The position numbers and the translations under genes were made by a program. A DNA stretch of 64,000 nt from Cladocopium goreaui. Its lineage: Eukaryota; Sar; Dinophyceae; Suessiales; Symbiodiniaceae. Position 1 is the stretch's first letter; each line of letters starts with the position of its first letter. The stretch is taken from assembly GCA_947184155.2 (NCBI GenBank), contig CAMXCT020001679.1, positions 32,501-96,500 on the forward strand, written 5' to 3'. Positions 1 to 9,774 of this stretch are shown piece by piece. The notes under the pieces are model-generated. The model made no database searches. It was not told where the DNA came from and saw only the letters and a program-made list of their open reading frames with translations.

Positions 1-330
1 GCGGATTTGTTTTCCTGCCTTGCGCGGGTTTTTTCCCTCGGACGGGTTTTTTCCCGCCTCGGGCGGTTTTTACCCGCTGCCTCCAGAATGCATTTCTGCT
101 GCAAAGGTGCTTTTTTGCTGCTGCAAGGTGTTTTTTCTTGCTGCTTTGAATTTTTCCCGCTGCGAAGCATTTTTTGCTGACGTTTTTCTCCGCTGCAGAA
201 GCAGCTTTTTTCCGCTGCAGGGCGTTTTTTTCCTGCTGCCAAACGTAGTTTTTTCCGTTCCAATGTTTTTTTCCTGCTGCGAACCTGTGTTTTTCGCACG
301 CTGCGCGGAGACAAGAGGCTAGAGAACGTA
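1..330. repeat. Degenerate T-run / CTGC repeat
   Basis: Runs of five to seven T alternate with short CCCGCTGC or CTGCTGC blocks every 12-25 bases for the whole stretch. Reading frames through it give low-complexity Phe/Cys-rich peptides with no domain. I treat it as a degenerate minisatellite, not a gene. Confidence 0.75.
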
Positions 331-475
331 GAGTCATACATTTAGCGTTGGCAACTTGTAAGCTGCATAGCGCATGGACAAACAGGTGACAAAGGCGACC
401 AAACATTGAAACAACCGTCCGCGCTTGAAAAGTTGAACCGAGTAGCGGTGGACGCAGCGACATGTTTCAACGGTA

Positions 476-905
476 GTGGATACAAGCGAGAACGGCAAAA
501 AGAAGAAGAAAAAGCAGAAGAACGACAACAACTACAAGAACAACAACACAACAAGAACAACCACCACCACCGCTACCTCCACCACTACAACCTCCACCAT
601 CACCACCATTACCACCACCACCACCCGCAGCATGGGCAGCATGGACAATATGTGCAGCTTGCACGTGCCATGGAACGCATACAATGACTTTCCTCCGGGC
701 TGGATGACAACCATGGCGACGACAAGGACGACGACGACGCACAACAACCACAACACAACAACAACAACAACACACCAACACCACCAACAACAACAACAAC
801 AACCACAACAACCACAACGACAACGACAACGACGACAACGACAACGACAACGACAACAACAACGACAAGGACAAGGACAAGGACAACGACAACGACAACT
901 GGTCC
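476..905. repeat. CAA/CAC/ACG trinucleotide microsatellite
   Basis: A long interrupted array of CAA, CAC and CGA triplets. All six frames stay open and encode homopolymer-like Gln, Thr, His, Val or Leu strings, which is the expected artefact of a trinucleotide repeat. A short unique island lies near 640-720. Confidence 0.85.
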
Positions 906-940
906 TACCAGTTCAAATTGGCTTACAGGCATTATTCTTT

Positions 941-1013
941 CGACCTGGCTAAAGCAAGGCGTTGGACGGAAAACAGACTTTTTTCCGTCCAACGCCTTGC
1001 TTTCGCCAGGTCG
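941..1013. repeat. Perfect-type hairpin made of two R-tail sequences
   Basis: Two 30-bp arms (941-970 and 984-1013) are inverted copies with one mismatch, separated by 13 bases. The arm begins CGACCTGG and ends GTTGGACGGA, which is the same sequence that ends every R retroposon in this window (near 15398, 17074, 27608 and 28563). A further short tail copy follows to about 1040. This looks like two R-type 3' ends joined tail to tail, or a small foldback element built from them. Confidence 0.8.
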
Positions 1014-1040
1014 TTCAACACGTTGGACGGGAAAAAAGTC

Positions 1041-1598
1041 TGGGAGTGCAAGAACTGTGCATTGAGAAAAGGTTGTGAATTGTGCTCCCACTGTGCCTTA
1101 AATCCATCAATGACACCAAGTCTGTGCTGATTTCTTCTCTGCGTGGGGATGGGCGTGGAATCTTGAGGGTAGGGTGTCTTCCAGTGCATCCTGCACTTGG
1201 AAGGTTGGATGGAATGTTCGTGGTGGTGGACTCCAGACATCGAAAAACAGGATTCCGGGCAGGGTGTTACTTCGTGGTAGGGCCCAGCTCGTTCCAGCAG
1301 ATAAGAGCAAATCCAAAATGAGGTTGTGCTTGTTATCAAAGTTCCAGTTGAATTTTTTTCTGCAGTTGTTGTCGTTTTTCGGGTTCTCGTCTTCTCTGCC
1401 TTGTAGATGCGGAAAGGAAAAAGCAGAAAGGCCGTGGGTTTTTTGGAGGTGAATGGGCTTGCAGCTGGGCATTTGGCAATGTCTCCATGTTTATCACCGG
1501 TGCGCGGTTTTATTTCATAATTCAGAAAGCACATGGACAGAAGTTGTTGATGGTGAATGTGAAAATGAATGGGTGATCCTGGTTCAGGCTCTCTCCAG
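1041..1598. other. Unassigned sequence left of the inverted-repeat remnant
   Basis: No ORF with recognisable features on either strand. The minus strand has an open frame over part of it but no motif or ATG context that supports a gene. At 1599 it abuts the outermost piece of the left inverted-repeat arm. Confidence 0.4.
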
Positions 1599-1631
1599 CG
1601 CCGGGTCGCAACGAGAGTGGTGAAAAACAAA

Positions 1632-1636
1632 TAAAA
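1632..1636. repeat. Copia target-site duplication, left copy (TAAAA)
   Basis: The same TAAAA follows the 3' LTR at 14794-14798. Joining the flanks across the element restores a sequence that matches R copies near 27060 and 27860. Confidence 0.9.
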
Positions 1637-2819
1637 TGTGAAAATATGACATCTGTGAGGAGATGTCCGACATCTGTGGTGAGATGAATCCATTTGGTCT
1701 TTTCTCCATTGGAAGAACTGAATTTGGTTTTCATCTGATGATGAGCTCAACCGTGATGGTTGACATCGTATTTGCACGTTTCGTGTTTTGCACGTTTTAT
1801 TGGAGATAACGAAACCCAACAACGATATACTTGTCTTCTTTGAGTGTACTTTGATTGCACGGAGAACATCGTGAGGATTTGAATTTGTATAGTAACATGG
1901 AAATCAAACCATTTTCCATATCTTTCACTTTAGTTTTCGTCGACGAAGACCACGAAGTGTTCGAAGGAATCGTGAGAAGATCGTAGAATTCATTTTGGGA
2001 CTTCGGAAGAAGCGAAAGAAAACTTGTTTGGAAATTGATCGGAGAAGTTTAGTTGTTTTGCTTCTCAATGATGACGCGAGGCAACGTTCTGAAAGGGCAT
2101 CAGAACTGCAGGTGCTAACAAATCTGAGGAGACATCATGAATCATTGTTTGGTGATTGAAATGTTTCAAACAGTTTTCAAACACTAAACTTAATGGGGAG
2201 CCCCTTCCAATGGCTCCAGTTCTGTGACAAATTTCAACTCCCATTTTTGGAGCTGTTGTTTGGCCATTTTCGAATCCAAAAACAAAAACATTAAAAGCAC
2301 TTGAACATCTGTCATGGATGACATTCCAGCCGCTTTGCTGGCCGATGCTCACGTTGCTCCCTTCCCCTCATCGTGCACTATTTGAGTCTAGCAAAGTTCA
2401 TGCGCCTCGGTCCTTTAAAGTCTGACAGCTATAGCGATGACAAAACACAGCCTGTACAACTTCTCGTCAAACAAAGAAGCGGATCTCAAAGCGTAGACAG
2501 GCTTGCTGAAGCCCCGCAAAGCTTTGCACATGATTCAAAACACTGCAATCATCCGAACCCTCTCCTTCTCCCGGCCCAATAACCAAAGCGAATCCAACCG
2601 AAACAACAATCACAAGGCGCAATGCAAATCGTAGCCCAAGACAAACAAGCGGCTGACATGGGCTTAGAATACGCTAAAAACGCTTCATTGTCACAAAAGC
2701 AAGGTACTTGTCCAACATTGCCGCATGGGGGGGCAGGGGGCATTCTACGCCTCTACGCTTTCCTAACACTATTGCTGCCCCTCCAACCCAACTCACAGCA
2801 AACAGAAAGTGAAATACGC

Positions 2820-3140
2820 GCAGCGCTGTAGAATGCAGTGAAACGCGCACGGCGCTGTGAAACGCAGTGAAACGCCACAGTGAAACACAGCACGAAACGC
2901 GTGGTTAATTGGTAATTTACGACGTTTTCGTGCTTGCGGGAAGAAAAAAGCTAGGACTTTTTTGAATGGCACAGCCCTTGCTTCTTTACTTAAAAGCAAA
3001 ACATTGTAACTACAACGTTGCGCTGTGGTTTTCCACTGTGTGTTTCACGTGCGTTTCACGCCGTTACACAGCGCCGTGCGCGTTTTTCAATGTTGCGTTT
3101 CACTGCGTTTCACCCCAGCGCCGCGCGTCTTCACTGCAGC
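2820..3140. repeat. Internal foldback of GTGAAACGC-type repeats, unit A
   Basis: Short motifs of the type GCAGTGAAACGC and GCGCTGTGAAACG on the left are mirrored by GCGTTTCACTGC and CGTTTCACAGCGC on the right, giving a long imperfect stem-loop with a loop of about 110-180 bases. The same structure is repeated in unit B at 4498-4805. Confidence 0.8.
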
Positions 3141-3389
3141 CCAGAGTCTTGCCGTGCAAGTTCAATTCAAGCAACGTCCTGTAAATCTTCAACGCGTCTG
3201 GCGAGAACAACCCGAACTTGGAAAGAAAAGCTTGCAAACGATTGACTACAAGTCTTCTAGCCCAACTACGAGACACTGCTACGAGATGGTCTAAGATGCA
3301 GATGCCTGATAATCACGAGTAACAGCAACTCCGTTTTTAGCAGTCGGGCAAGCTGCCAAAACCAGGCCCACCAGCTGGGGCCTCCCCAG

Positions 3390-3842
3390 TGCAGGAACGC
3401 CGCAGCAGAATGCTATTTATGTGTCCTAAATTGCACTAAGCGAGACACACTTTGCCAACAGAGGGTTCAACCCAGAATTTAAAAACTTGCGCTTGCAAAT
3501 TATCAAATTCCGCTTTCGAATGCCAAGCAATACCTTCAAAAAACCACACAATGCGGCCTCCGTTTTGGGAGTCGTTTCTTGACCCCAAAATGGGGGCAAT
3601 CGCCACGCCTCATTTACTTTTGCAATAACAACGGCGCCGACTCCCATTTTGGGAGTCGCTTTCCGGCTCCCAAAATGGGAGCTAATTTTGAATCGTTTTT
3701 TCGTATTTCAATATAGACGTTGAAACGAAAACTTCTGGACCCACACTCAAAATAAAACCGAGCCATTCATCCTTTCAAAGTTTCAGAACATGCAACCAAA
3801 CATTCTTCCACAAGAGTCCAATCTTCTCACCAAAAAGACAGA
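3390..3842. other. Spacer between the two TIR units
   Basis: No gene is visible. At about 3560-3690 several 10-14-bp blocks of TTTTGGGAGTC and its complement (CTCCCAAAATGGGAG) alternate in both orientations, forming small nested hairpins. Confidence 0.6.
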
Positions 3843-4497
3843 CTGGGGAGGCCCCTTCCAATGGCTCCAGTTCTGTGACAAATTTCAACTCCCATTTTTG
3901 GAGCTGTTGTTTGGCCATTTTCGAATCCAAAAACAAAAACATTAAAAGCACTTGAACATCTGTCATGGATGACATTCCAGCCGCTTTGCTGGCCGATGCT
4001 CACATTGCTCCCTTCCCCTCATCGTGCAATGTTGTGGTACGCCGCAGAATGCGGACCACGACTATTTGAGTCTAGCAAAGTTCATGCGCCTCGGTCCTTT
4101 AAAGTCTGACAGCTACTGTGACAGCGATGACAAAACACAGCCTGTACAACTTCTCGTCAAACAAAGAAGCGGATCTCAAAGCGTAGACAGGCTTGCTGAA
4201 GCCCCGCAAAGCTTTGCACATGATTCAAAACATTGCAATCATCCGAACCCTCTCCTCTCCCGGCCCAATAACCGAATCCAACCGAAACAACAATCACAAG
4301 GCGCAATGCAAATCGTAGCCCAAGACAAACAAGCGGCTGACATGCTTAGAATACGCTAAAAACGCTTCATTGTCACAAAAGCAAGGTACTTGTCCAACAT
4401 TGCCGCATGGGGGGGCAGGGGGCATTCTACGCCTCTACGCTTTCCTAACACTATCGCTGCCCCTCCAACCCAACTCACAGCAAACAGAAAGTGAAAT

Positions 4498-4805
4498 ACG
4501 CGCAGCGCTGTAGAATGCAGTGAAACGCGCACGGCGCTGTGAAACGCAGTGAAACGCACAGTGAAACACAGCACGAAACGCGGTAATTTACGACGTTTCG
4601 TGCTTGCGGGAAGAAAAAAGCTAGGACTTTTTTGAATGCAGCAGCCCTTGCTTCTACTTAAAACGCAAAACATTGTAAATTACAACGTTTCGCGCTGTGT
4701 TTCACTGTGTGTTTCACTGTGCGTTTCACTGCGTTACACAGCGCCGTGCGCGTTTCACTGTGCGTTTCACTGCGTTTCACAGCGCCGCGCGTATTTCACT
4801 GCAGC
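4498..4805. repeat. Internal foldback of GTGAAACGC-type repeats, unit B
   Basis: Second copy of the unit A foldback. The arms at about 4500-4582 and 4686-4803 pair over long stretches of GTGAAACGC-like motifs. Confidence 0.8.
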
Positions 4806-5361
4806 CCAGAGTCTGCCGTGGCAAGTTTCCAATCAGCAACGCTATAAGATCTTCTTCTGGTCCTGTAAATCTTCAACGCGTCTGGCTTGGAAAGAAAAGC
4901 TTGCAAACGATTGACTACAAGTCTTCTAGCCCAACACTACGAGACACTGCTACGAGATGGTCTAAGATGCAGATGCCTGATAATCACGAGTAACAGCAAC
5001 TCCGTTTTTAGCAGTCGGGCAAGCTGCCAAAACCAGGCCCACCAGCTGGGGCCTCCCCAGTATTTAAACAAACAAACCATGTCTTGATGTAAAGACTTTT
5101 TGTGAGGACATGTGTTTTTGATCGCTTTTGTGAAAGTTAGCAGAAAGATGCTGACTGGCGACGCCGCATCATTTTTGTGTCAAGGCGTGACACACCAACA
5201 AGAACCATAGCGACATGAGCAAGATATGTTTCTGTTGCTTGTGTGTAAAAGTGGCTGAGCTCTGGGAGCGGTTGACTTGGTTGCGTGGACGGTTCTAGTG
5301 AGTTAAGGACGACGTCCTGGACGCTGACCCAAGGGTTTCGAAGGTTGCGGTACCTTCTGCA

Positions 5362-5379
5362 TGGTAGCGGAGCTGCCTG
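5362..5379 (+). promoter_or_regulatory. Primer binding site (initiator Met tRNA-like)
   Basis: TGGTAGCGGAGCTGCC starts at the base after the 5' LTR. TGGTAGCGGAGC is the complement expected for a tRNA ending GCTCCGCTACCA, consistent with initiator Met tRNA, the usual copia primer. The unrelated LTR element at 30473 has the same first 13 bases after its LTR (32022). Confidence 0.85.
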
Positions 5380-5399
5380 CTTGCTACGCGTAAGTAGGA

Positions 5400-6293
5400 A
5401 TGGATTCAGGTAGTGCAAGTCAAGGTGTGCAAGGTTGTCCTAGTCCTGGTATGGCTGAAAGAGGTGAAGGAAGTGGTACCGGAAATGGTGGTTGTAACCG
5501 TAGTGACGGATTGCCGCCAGTGCGAAGAACGCCTAGTCAGCAAGGTAGTGGATCTGGGATGGATGGACAAACACCTGAAGTAAGTAACATGCCCCAGCAG
5601 CAGCTACAGCAACAACAAGCAAATGTGTCACAGAACGTACACGGATTTGCGAGCACGACAAACCTGGATGCAGGTGGTCAGGTAGGTCCGGTGCAGGGAT
5701 GTCAGCAAGGAAATATCCCCGGAATGCAGGGACTGGGACCAGCATGGTTTGGTGCGCAATGGATTCCCCAACAACAAACGTTTATGCAACAGAATTCGCA
5801 AGCGCGTGTGCCAAGTTATGGTTGTGCGAGTATGCCTGGTGGACCAAGGTCTGGAGATTTTCCAAACTTAGGAGTGAACCCAATGAGTTGCCAAGGAAGC
5901 ATGCCGAGTGGCCTGGTTGGAGCGAGCTTGGGAGGTTTGACGCCTCAGGCGGCGCAGATCCAAGAGGTCATGGCCATGTTAGGTAGCACGAGTGAGGGAC
6001 AGTTACAGACAGTGCAGCAGCATATGCAAGATCGTTTTGTAACTATGCAACAGAGAAGAGGGGTTCCAGAAGTGTTTGGTGATGGTCTTGGTAGGGCAGC
6101 TGATTCGTCGTTTGTGACTCCGCAGCCATTTGATGTTTTGCCTGGTTTTGGTGTTCAACAATCAAATCATGGAAATTCACAGCAAGTGGATGTCTTCGCC
6201 AAAAGCGAAAAATGGTTGACACCGGCACCAACCAGTAGGAACTTGGAAGACAAGAGAAGAAGAGGTGTTAGGTTGGGCTGGCTATTTGGATGA
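5400..6293 (+). CDS. Copia gag, N-terminal Gly/Gln-rich part
   Basis: The ATG at 5400 lies 21 bases after the primer site and opens 297 codons. The product is rich in Gly, Gln, Ser and Pro with a Gln cluster near residue 64, and has no folded-domain signature, as in the N-terminal part of many gag proteins. The frame ends at 6293, but the sequence logic continues in the +1 frame from about 6265 (the next entry). The change lies in an AGAAGAAGAGG run near 6255-6265, so a one-base indel most likely broke a continuous gag-pol frame. A programmed frameshift is less likely because the gag core and zinc knuckles come after the break. Confidence 0.8.
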   Translation: MDSGSASQGVQGCPSPGMAERGEGSGTGNGGCNRSDGLPPVRRTPSQQGSGSGMDGQTPEVSNMPQQQLQQQQANVSQNVHGFASTTNLDAGGQVGPVQGCQQGNIPGMQGLGPAWFGAQWIPQQQTFMQQNSQARVPSYGCASMPGGPRSGDFPNLGVNPMSCQGSMPSGLVGASLGGLTPQAAQIQEVMAMLGSTSEGQLQTVQQHMQDRFVTMQQRRGVPEVFGDGLGRAADSSFVTPQPFDVLPGFGVQQSNHGNSQQVDVFAKSEKWLTPAPTSRNLEDKRRRGVRLGWLFG

Positions 6294-9200
6294 GTTGTCA
6301 TCCTGGGTAGCTGGTGGAAGTTTAGAATTTTCTGTAGAAATCCAGCATAGTAGCCGTTGGCCAGGTCCCATCAGATGGAGTGCTCTCAGTGGAGCACAAC
6401 AGGCAAGGTCTCGAAGACTTATGTCCATCTTAAAAGCTGCGTTTCACGACAACCCCAGGTGTGTGGCGTTGGTGAACGCTTTCAGTGAGGGTGTGGCACT
6501 ACATGGAGTAGGATCTAGTGACAGAGTGACAGTAGCAGTAAACCAACAAGCAAATGGGTTTGAACTGCTTAGGCAACTTACTCTTGAATTTTCTCTGAGG
6601 TCAAGATCCGAAGCGCTCTCACTAAGGACGCAGATTGCAGGGAAATCCTTTGTCCTGGCGGCGACACAGACATCGCCGAGTTCCTTGGTTAGTGATACTA
6701 TCAGGAGAATTGACTATGAAGCTGCAAGGTTCTTAAGGTTGCTAGGAACTCTCCCTATGCAGGTGGACGCCACAGGACTGAAGCTGACAGATTCTGACAT
6801 GCTAGTTGTTCTGTTGAAAAGCTTGCCTGAGACAGTGAAGAACTATGTTCTCCACCACAGCGGCGCAGACAATTACGAGTCCTACAGGAACGCTGCGATG
6901 CGTTGGGAAGAGCAACAACGCCTGTTTAGCGATTTTGAGACAGCAGGCCACAGCAAGAGATTGAGTTCCCTGGAGGGGAGTGTAGAGCATCATTCTCTTG
7001 ATGCCGAACTTGTAGATGCAGTGGAAGGCAGGTGCGGGAAGTGTGGCAGTCGGAAACACACTGCCCCAGGTTGTACCGCAGACATGAGCAAGATTCGGTG
7101 TTTTAGATGCGGTAAGATGGGACACATCAGCTTCAACTGCCCTGAGAGCAAGGAAGGTAAGGGTAGTGCAAGGACTGATGCTTGGAACCTTTCTCGTTCC
7201 AAAGGAAAGGGTGCTACCTTTAGGAGCAAAGGCAGTAGCAAAGGAAAAGGAAAGAAAGGCAAGTTGAATGAAGTTTCAGAGGATTGGACCGACTGGACTG
7301 CAGAGAGTTGGGACGATGATGACTATTGGTGGCATGACCAATGGCCGGAGAGCTGTGATGGTCAATGGGTAGTTTCGCAGACATGGTGGGACGATGGTTC
7401 TGGGTGGTATTGCGACGGGTATGGGTATACCTGGCAACAGGGACCAGTCCAAAGTGCGGAACCGAGTGCAAGTCACGACAATAAGTCTGATGTCCAAAAG
7501 ACTGGCAGTGTCGGCAGCATGATCATAAATCCTTTGTTGTTTGACATGACATGTGAAACCACTGGAGGTCTTAGGTTTGTGCATGAGCATGAGTTTGCTG
7601 ACATGGAAACCGAAAATAGGCTTGTGGTTGATTGCAAAGACTTTGAAAGTGAACTGGCTGACACGGGTTGTGTGCTGGCAAGAGGTTGCGACAGCTGTAC
7701 TCGTGAGTCAGAAGAAGAAGATGAACTGGCTGACATGGGTTGTGTGCTGGCAAGAGGTTGCGACAGCTGTACTCATGAGTCAGAAGAGAAAAATGAGCTG
7801 ACTGACACGGGTTGTGTGCTGGCAGGGAGCTGCGACAGCTGTACTCGTGAGTCAGAGGTAGTGGGAAGTGAACCGGCTGACATGGGTTGTGTGCTGGCAA
7901 GAGGTTGCGACAGCTGTACTCATGAGCCATGGTTTTGTGGTTTGAAGTGTGGAGATGAAGTTGGACTTGGTGATAGTTCCAGCTTGGAGACACGTTTTGT
8001 TAATGACCCCAGCCGAGACTTGTGTGCCACTGTACCGATGAAAGTCGTTTTGGTGCGTGCACATGATTGGTTTGATGACCACAGTGAGGTTTCGGTTGAA
8101 CAGCAGATCGAACCTGATTTTGAGTTTTTGCGACCTTTGCTTTCACAGGTCGCTGACAACACCGATGCTTCTTGGTGGCTTCTTGACTCTGGTGCATCCA
8201 CAAGTGTTTTGGCTGAATCGAACTTGTCAGCTTTCAGGTCAGTGCTGCAGGACAGTGAGGGATTAGGTAGTTACAAAGCTGCCAATGGATCCTCAGTCAA
8301 CATGTCAGGCACTGCTGAGATTGGAGTACAGATGCACATGTCAGGCACATCAGGTGATGATTGGTGTTGGAAGAAAGCACGTTTGAATGTTTTGGTGGGT
8401 TCCATCCGGCACAACATTTTGTCAATCACTTCATTGGCAGATTCGGGATGGAGATTCACACAAGGTCCAAAAGGTTTTGATTTGTTCCATGAAAAGCTTG
8501 GAATGCATTGTCTTGATGTTGCTTATTTTGCCAATTGTCCTTGGGTTCGTTTGTATCCCGATGTTGGTAGTAGTAGTGCATACAGGTCTGACTTGACTGT
8601 GAGTAACACTCATGACCTTTCTGTCGCAGCTGTGTCTGGAGGAGACGACAATGAACTGGCACGTCACCGGAGACAGGGACATATTCCATTCAATCCGAAT
8701 TGCTTGGAATGTGCCAAAGGTCGTTCCGTCTTTCAGCACAGAAGAGACAAAGGTGACAGGAAAGAGGTTTCTATTCAGGCCGATTTTGCATTTCTCAAGA
8801 CATCAGGCGAGATCGCCACAGACGAACTCCCAGGTTCGGTGAAGATCCTTGTGTTAACCGAGATGATGTCGAGGTGCATTGGCTATGTGGTGGTTGGAGA
8901 AGATGTCGAAGCAGCCAGGAGACAGATTGTTGTATGGCTCCAACATTTTGGGTTGACTTCGAAGGCAGTCTCCATTGACGTCCACACCGATAGCGAGAGG
9001 GCAGTGGGAGAGATCATTGGATCCTCCACTGGCCGATATACGTTCGCTATTCGGAGAGCCGCGCCACAACAACATCGATCAATTGGGTCGGCTGAACGAG
9101 CAGTTAGGGAATTAAAGGAATCCTTTTCTGTACTAAGGGCTGATCTGAATGCACAAGGGTTGGATGTCACGTTTTCACATGAGAATTTGGTTGATGTTTT

Positions 9201-9774
9201 GACGTATTTGGCTTTGTGCAACAACCATTTTTCAACATCACGAGGTTCAGACAGAAGTCCATTGGAAATGGTGTCAGGAAGGAAGTTATCCAAACCAGTT
9301 TCGACTTTGTTTGGTGCTCAGGTTTTGGCAGAAATTCCTGATTCAATTCGGCAGCATTCACCACTTTCAACAAGGAATGTTGAGTGTACTTTCATTCACA
9401 TGGGATTGGAACGAGGTCCAGTTGTGCAGGGTCTCATTCGTGTGGATGGCAAAGCTGAGTTGATGCGTTTTGTAGCTAGGAACATCAGGGCTATTTCACC
9501 TTTGAGATGGGATTTGAATTCGGGACAGGGAGTTTTGACTCAATTTGACACTGGGACTGTAGGTAGTAGACCCCAAATTGTGAATGACAGTGGAACTGCA
9601 CCAGCTGATATGAGTCAGCTACCTCCTGAAGAGTTGCGAAAGTTGAAAGGCCAGAGTTTGCCGGCACCTTCACAGCCCAAACTTGTCTTGCCAGAGTCCA
9701 GCAGTGTGAAGAAGAAATCTGGTGAGTTGCGTTTGGCGCCAGCAGTGCCATTGGCAAGATCAACGTTGTCGTGA
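6265..9774 (+). CDS. Copia gag core, zinc knuckles, protease and integrase
   Basis: Open frame of 1169 codons beginning at a GTG, so really a continuation of gag. Residues 1-250 are a helical gag core. Two zinc-binding motifs follow (CX2C...H...C, then a classic CX2CX4HX4C near residue 280). Trp/Asp- and Lys/Gly-rich linkers come next, then four tandem Cys-rich 23-residue repeats (about 463-554). The aspartic protease DSGAS is at D641. Integrase has an HHCC-like zinc region near residue 800-820 and a catalytic triad D840, D909, E944 (34 residues between the last two). The frame ends near 9774 and resumes in another frame, an indel. The tandem repeat is unusual for copia. Confidence 0.9.
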   Translation: MLGWAGYLDELSSWVAGGSLEFSVEIQHSSRWPGPIRWSALSGAQQARSRRLMSILKAAFHDNPRCVALVNAFSEGVALHGVGSSDRVTVAVNQQANGFELLRQLTLEFSLRSRSEALSLRTQIAGKSFVLAATQTSPSSLVSDTIRRIDYEAARFLRLLGTLPMQVDATGLKLTDSDMLVVLLKSLPETVKNYVLHHSGADNYESYRNAAMRWEEQQRLFSDFETAGHSKRLSSLEGSVEHHSLDAELVDAVEGRCGKCGSRKHTAPGCTADMSKIRCFRCGKMGHISFNCPESKEGKGSARTDAWNLSRSKGKGATFRSKGSSKGKGKKGKLNEVSEDWTDWTAESWDDDDYWWHDQWPESCDGQWVVSQTWWDDGSGWYCDGYGYTWQQGPVQSAEPSASHDNKSDVQKTGSVGSMIINPLLFDMTCETTGGLRFVHEHEFADMETENRLVVDCKDFESELADTGCVLARGCDSCTRESEEEDELADMGCVLARGCDSCTHESEEKNELTDTGCVLAGSCDSCTRESEVVGSEPADMGCVLARGCDSCTHEPWFCGLKCGDEVGLGDSSSLETRFVNDPSRDLCATVPMKVVLVRAHDWFDDHSEVSVEQQIEPDFEFLRPLLSQVADNTDASWWLLDSGASTSVLAESNLSAFRSVLQDSEGLGSYKAANGSSVNMSGTAEIGVQMHMSGTSGDDWCWKKARLNVLVGSIRHNILSITSLADSGWRFTQGPKGFDLFHEKLGMHCLDVAYFANCPWVRLYPDVGSSSAYRSDLTVSNTHDLSVAAVSGGDDNELARHRRQGHIPFNPNCLECAKGRSVFQHRRDKGDRKEVSIQADFAFLKTSGEIATDELPGSVKILVLTEMMSRCIGYVVVGEDVEAARRQIVVWLQHFGLTSKAVSIDVHTDSERAVGEIIGSSTGRYTFAIRRAAPQQHRSIGSAERAVRELKESFSVLRADLNAQGLDVTFSHENLVDVLTYLALCNNHFSTSRGSDRSPLEMVSGRKLSKPVSTLFGAQVLAEIPDSIRQHSPLSTRNVECTFIHMGLERGPVVQGLIRVDGKAELMRFVARNIRAISPLRWDLNSGQGVLTQFDTGTVGSRPQIVNDSGTAPADMSQLPPEELRKLKGQSLPAPSQPKLVLPESSSVKKKSGELRLAPAVPLARSTLS
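7651..7926 (+). repeat. Four 69-bp tandem repeats in the copia polyprotein
   Basis: Each unit encodes a variant of ELADxGCVLARGCDSCTxES, with three Cys per unit. The four copies keep frame and spacing, and differ at third positions and at alternating Thr/Met and Arg/His sites. They lie between gag and protease. Confidence 0.9.

Larger units (their letters stand above)
2193..5060. mobile_element. Composite non-autonomous TIR element inside the LTR
   Basis: The insertion is flanked by TA on both sides (2191-2192, 5061-5062); the intact 3' LTR has a single TA there. It contains two copies of a unit of about 1.2 kb (2193-3389 and 3843-5060) separated by 453 bp. Each unit starts with (C)TGGGGAG(G)CCCC and ends with the inverted form GGGGCCTCCCCAG. 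No transposase is visible, so it is non-autonomous. A TA duplication fits Tc1/mariner-like transposition, but the superfamily is not proven. Confidence 0.85.
1637..5361 (+). repeat. Copia 5' LTR, split by a 2.87-kb insertion
   Basis: Positions 1637-2192 match the first part of the 3' LTR (13939-14494) and 5061-5361 match the rest (14493-14793). The LTR begins TGTGAAAA and ends CTTCTGCA, a TG...CA boundary. Near its start two small hairpins occur in tandem (arms GACATCT/AGATGTC and CATCT/AGATG). A conserved stem-loop region lies about 2065-2147. Confidence 0.93.

Noticed and set aside
467-1091. Several overlapping 60-160 codon ORFs
   Set aside because: They are homopolymer or Ser/Leu/Val/Gln/Thr strings from the trinucleotide repeat in all six frames.
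932-1822. 296-codon minus-strand ORF
   Set aside because: It crosses the R-tail hairpin, the inverted-arm remnant and the start of the copia LTR, so it is a chance frame over three unrelated sequences.
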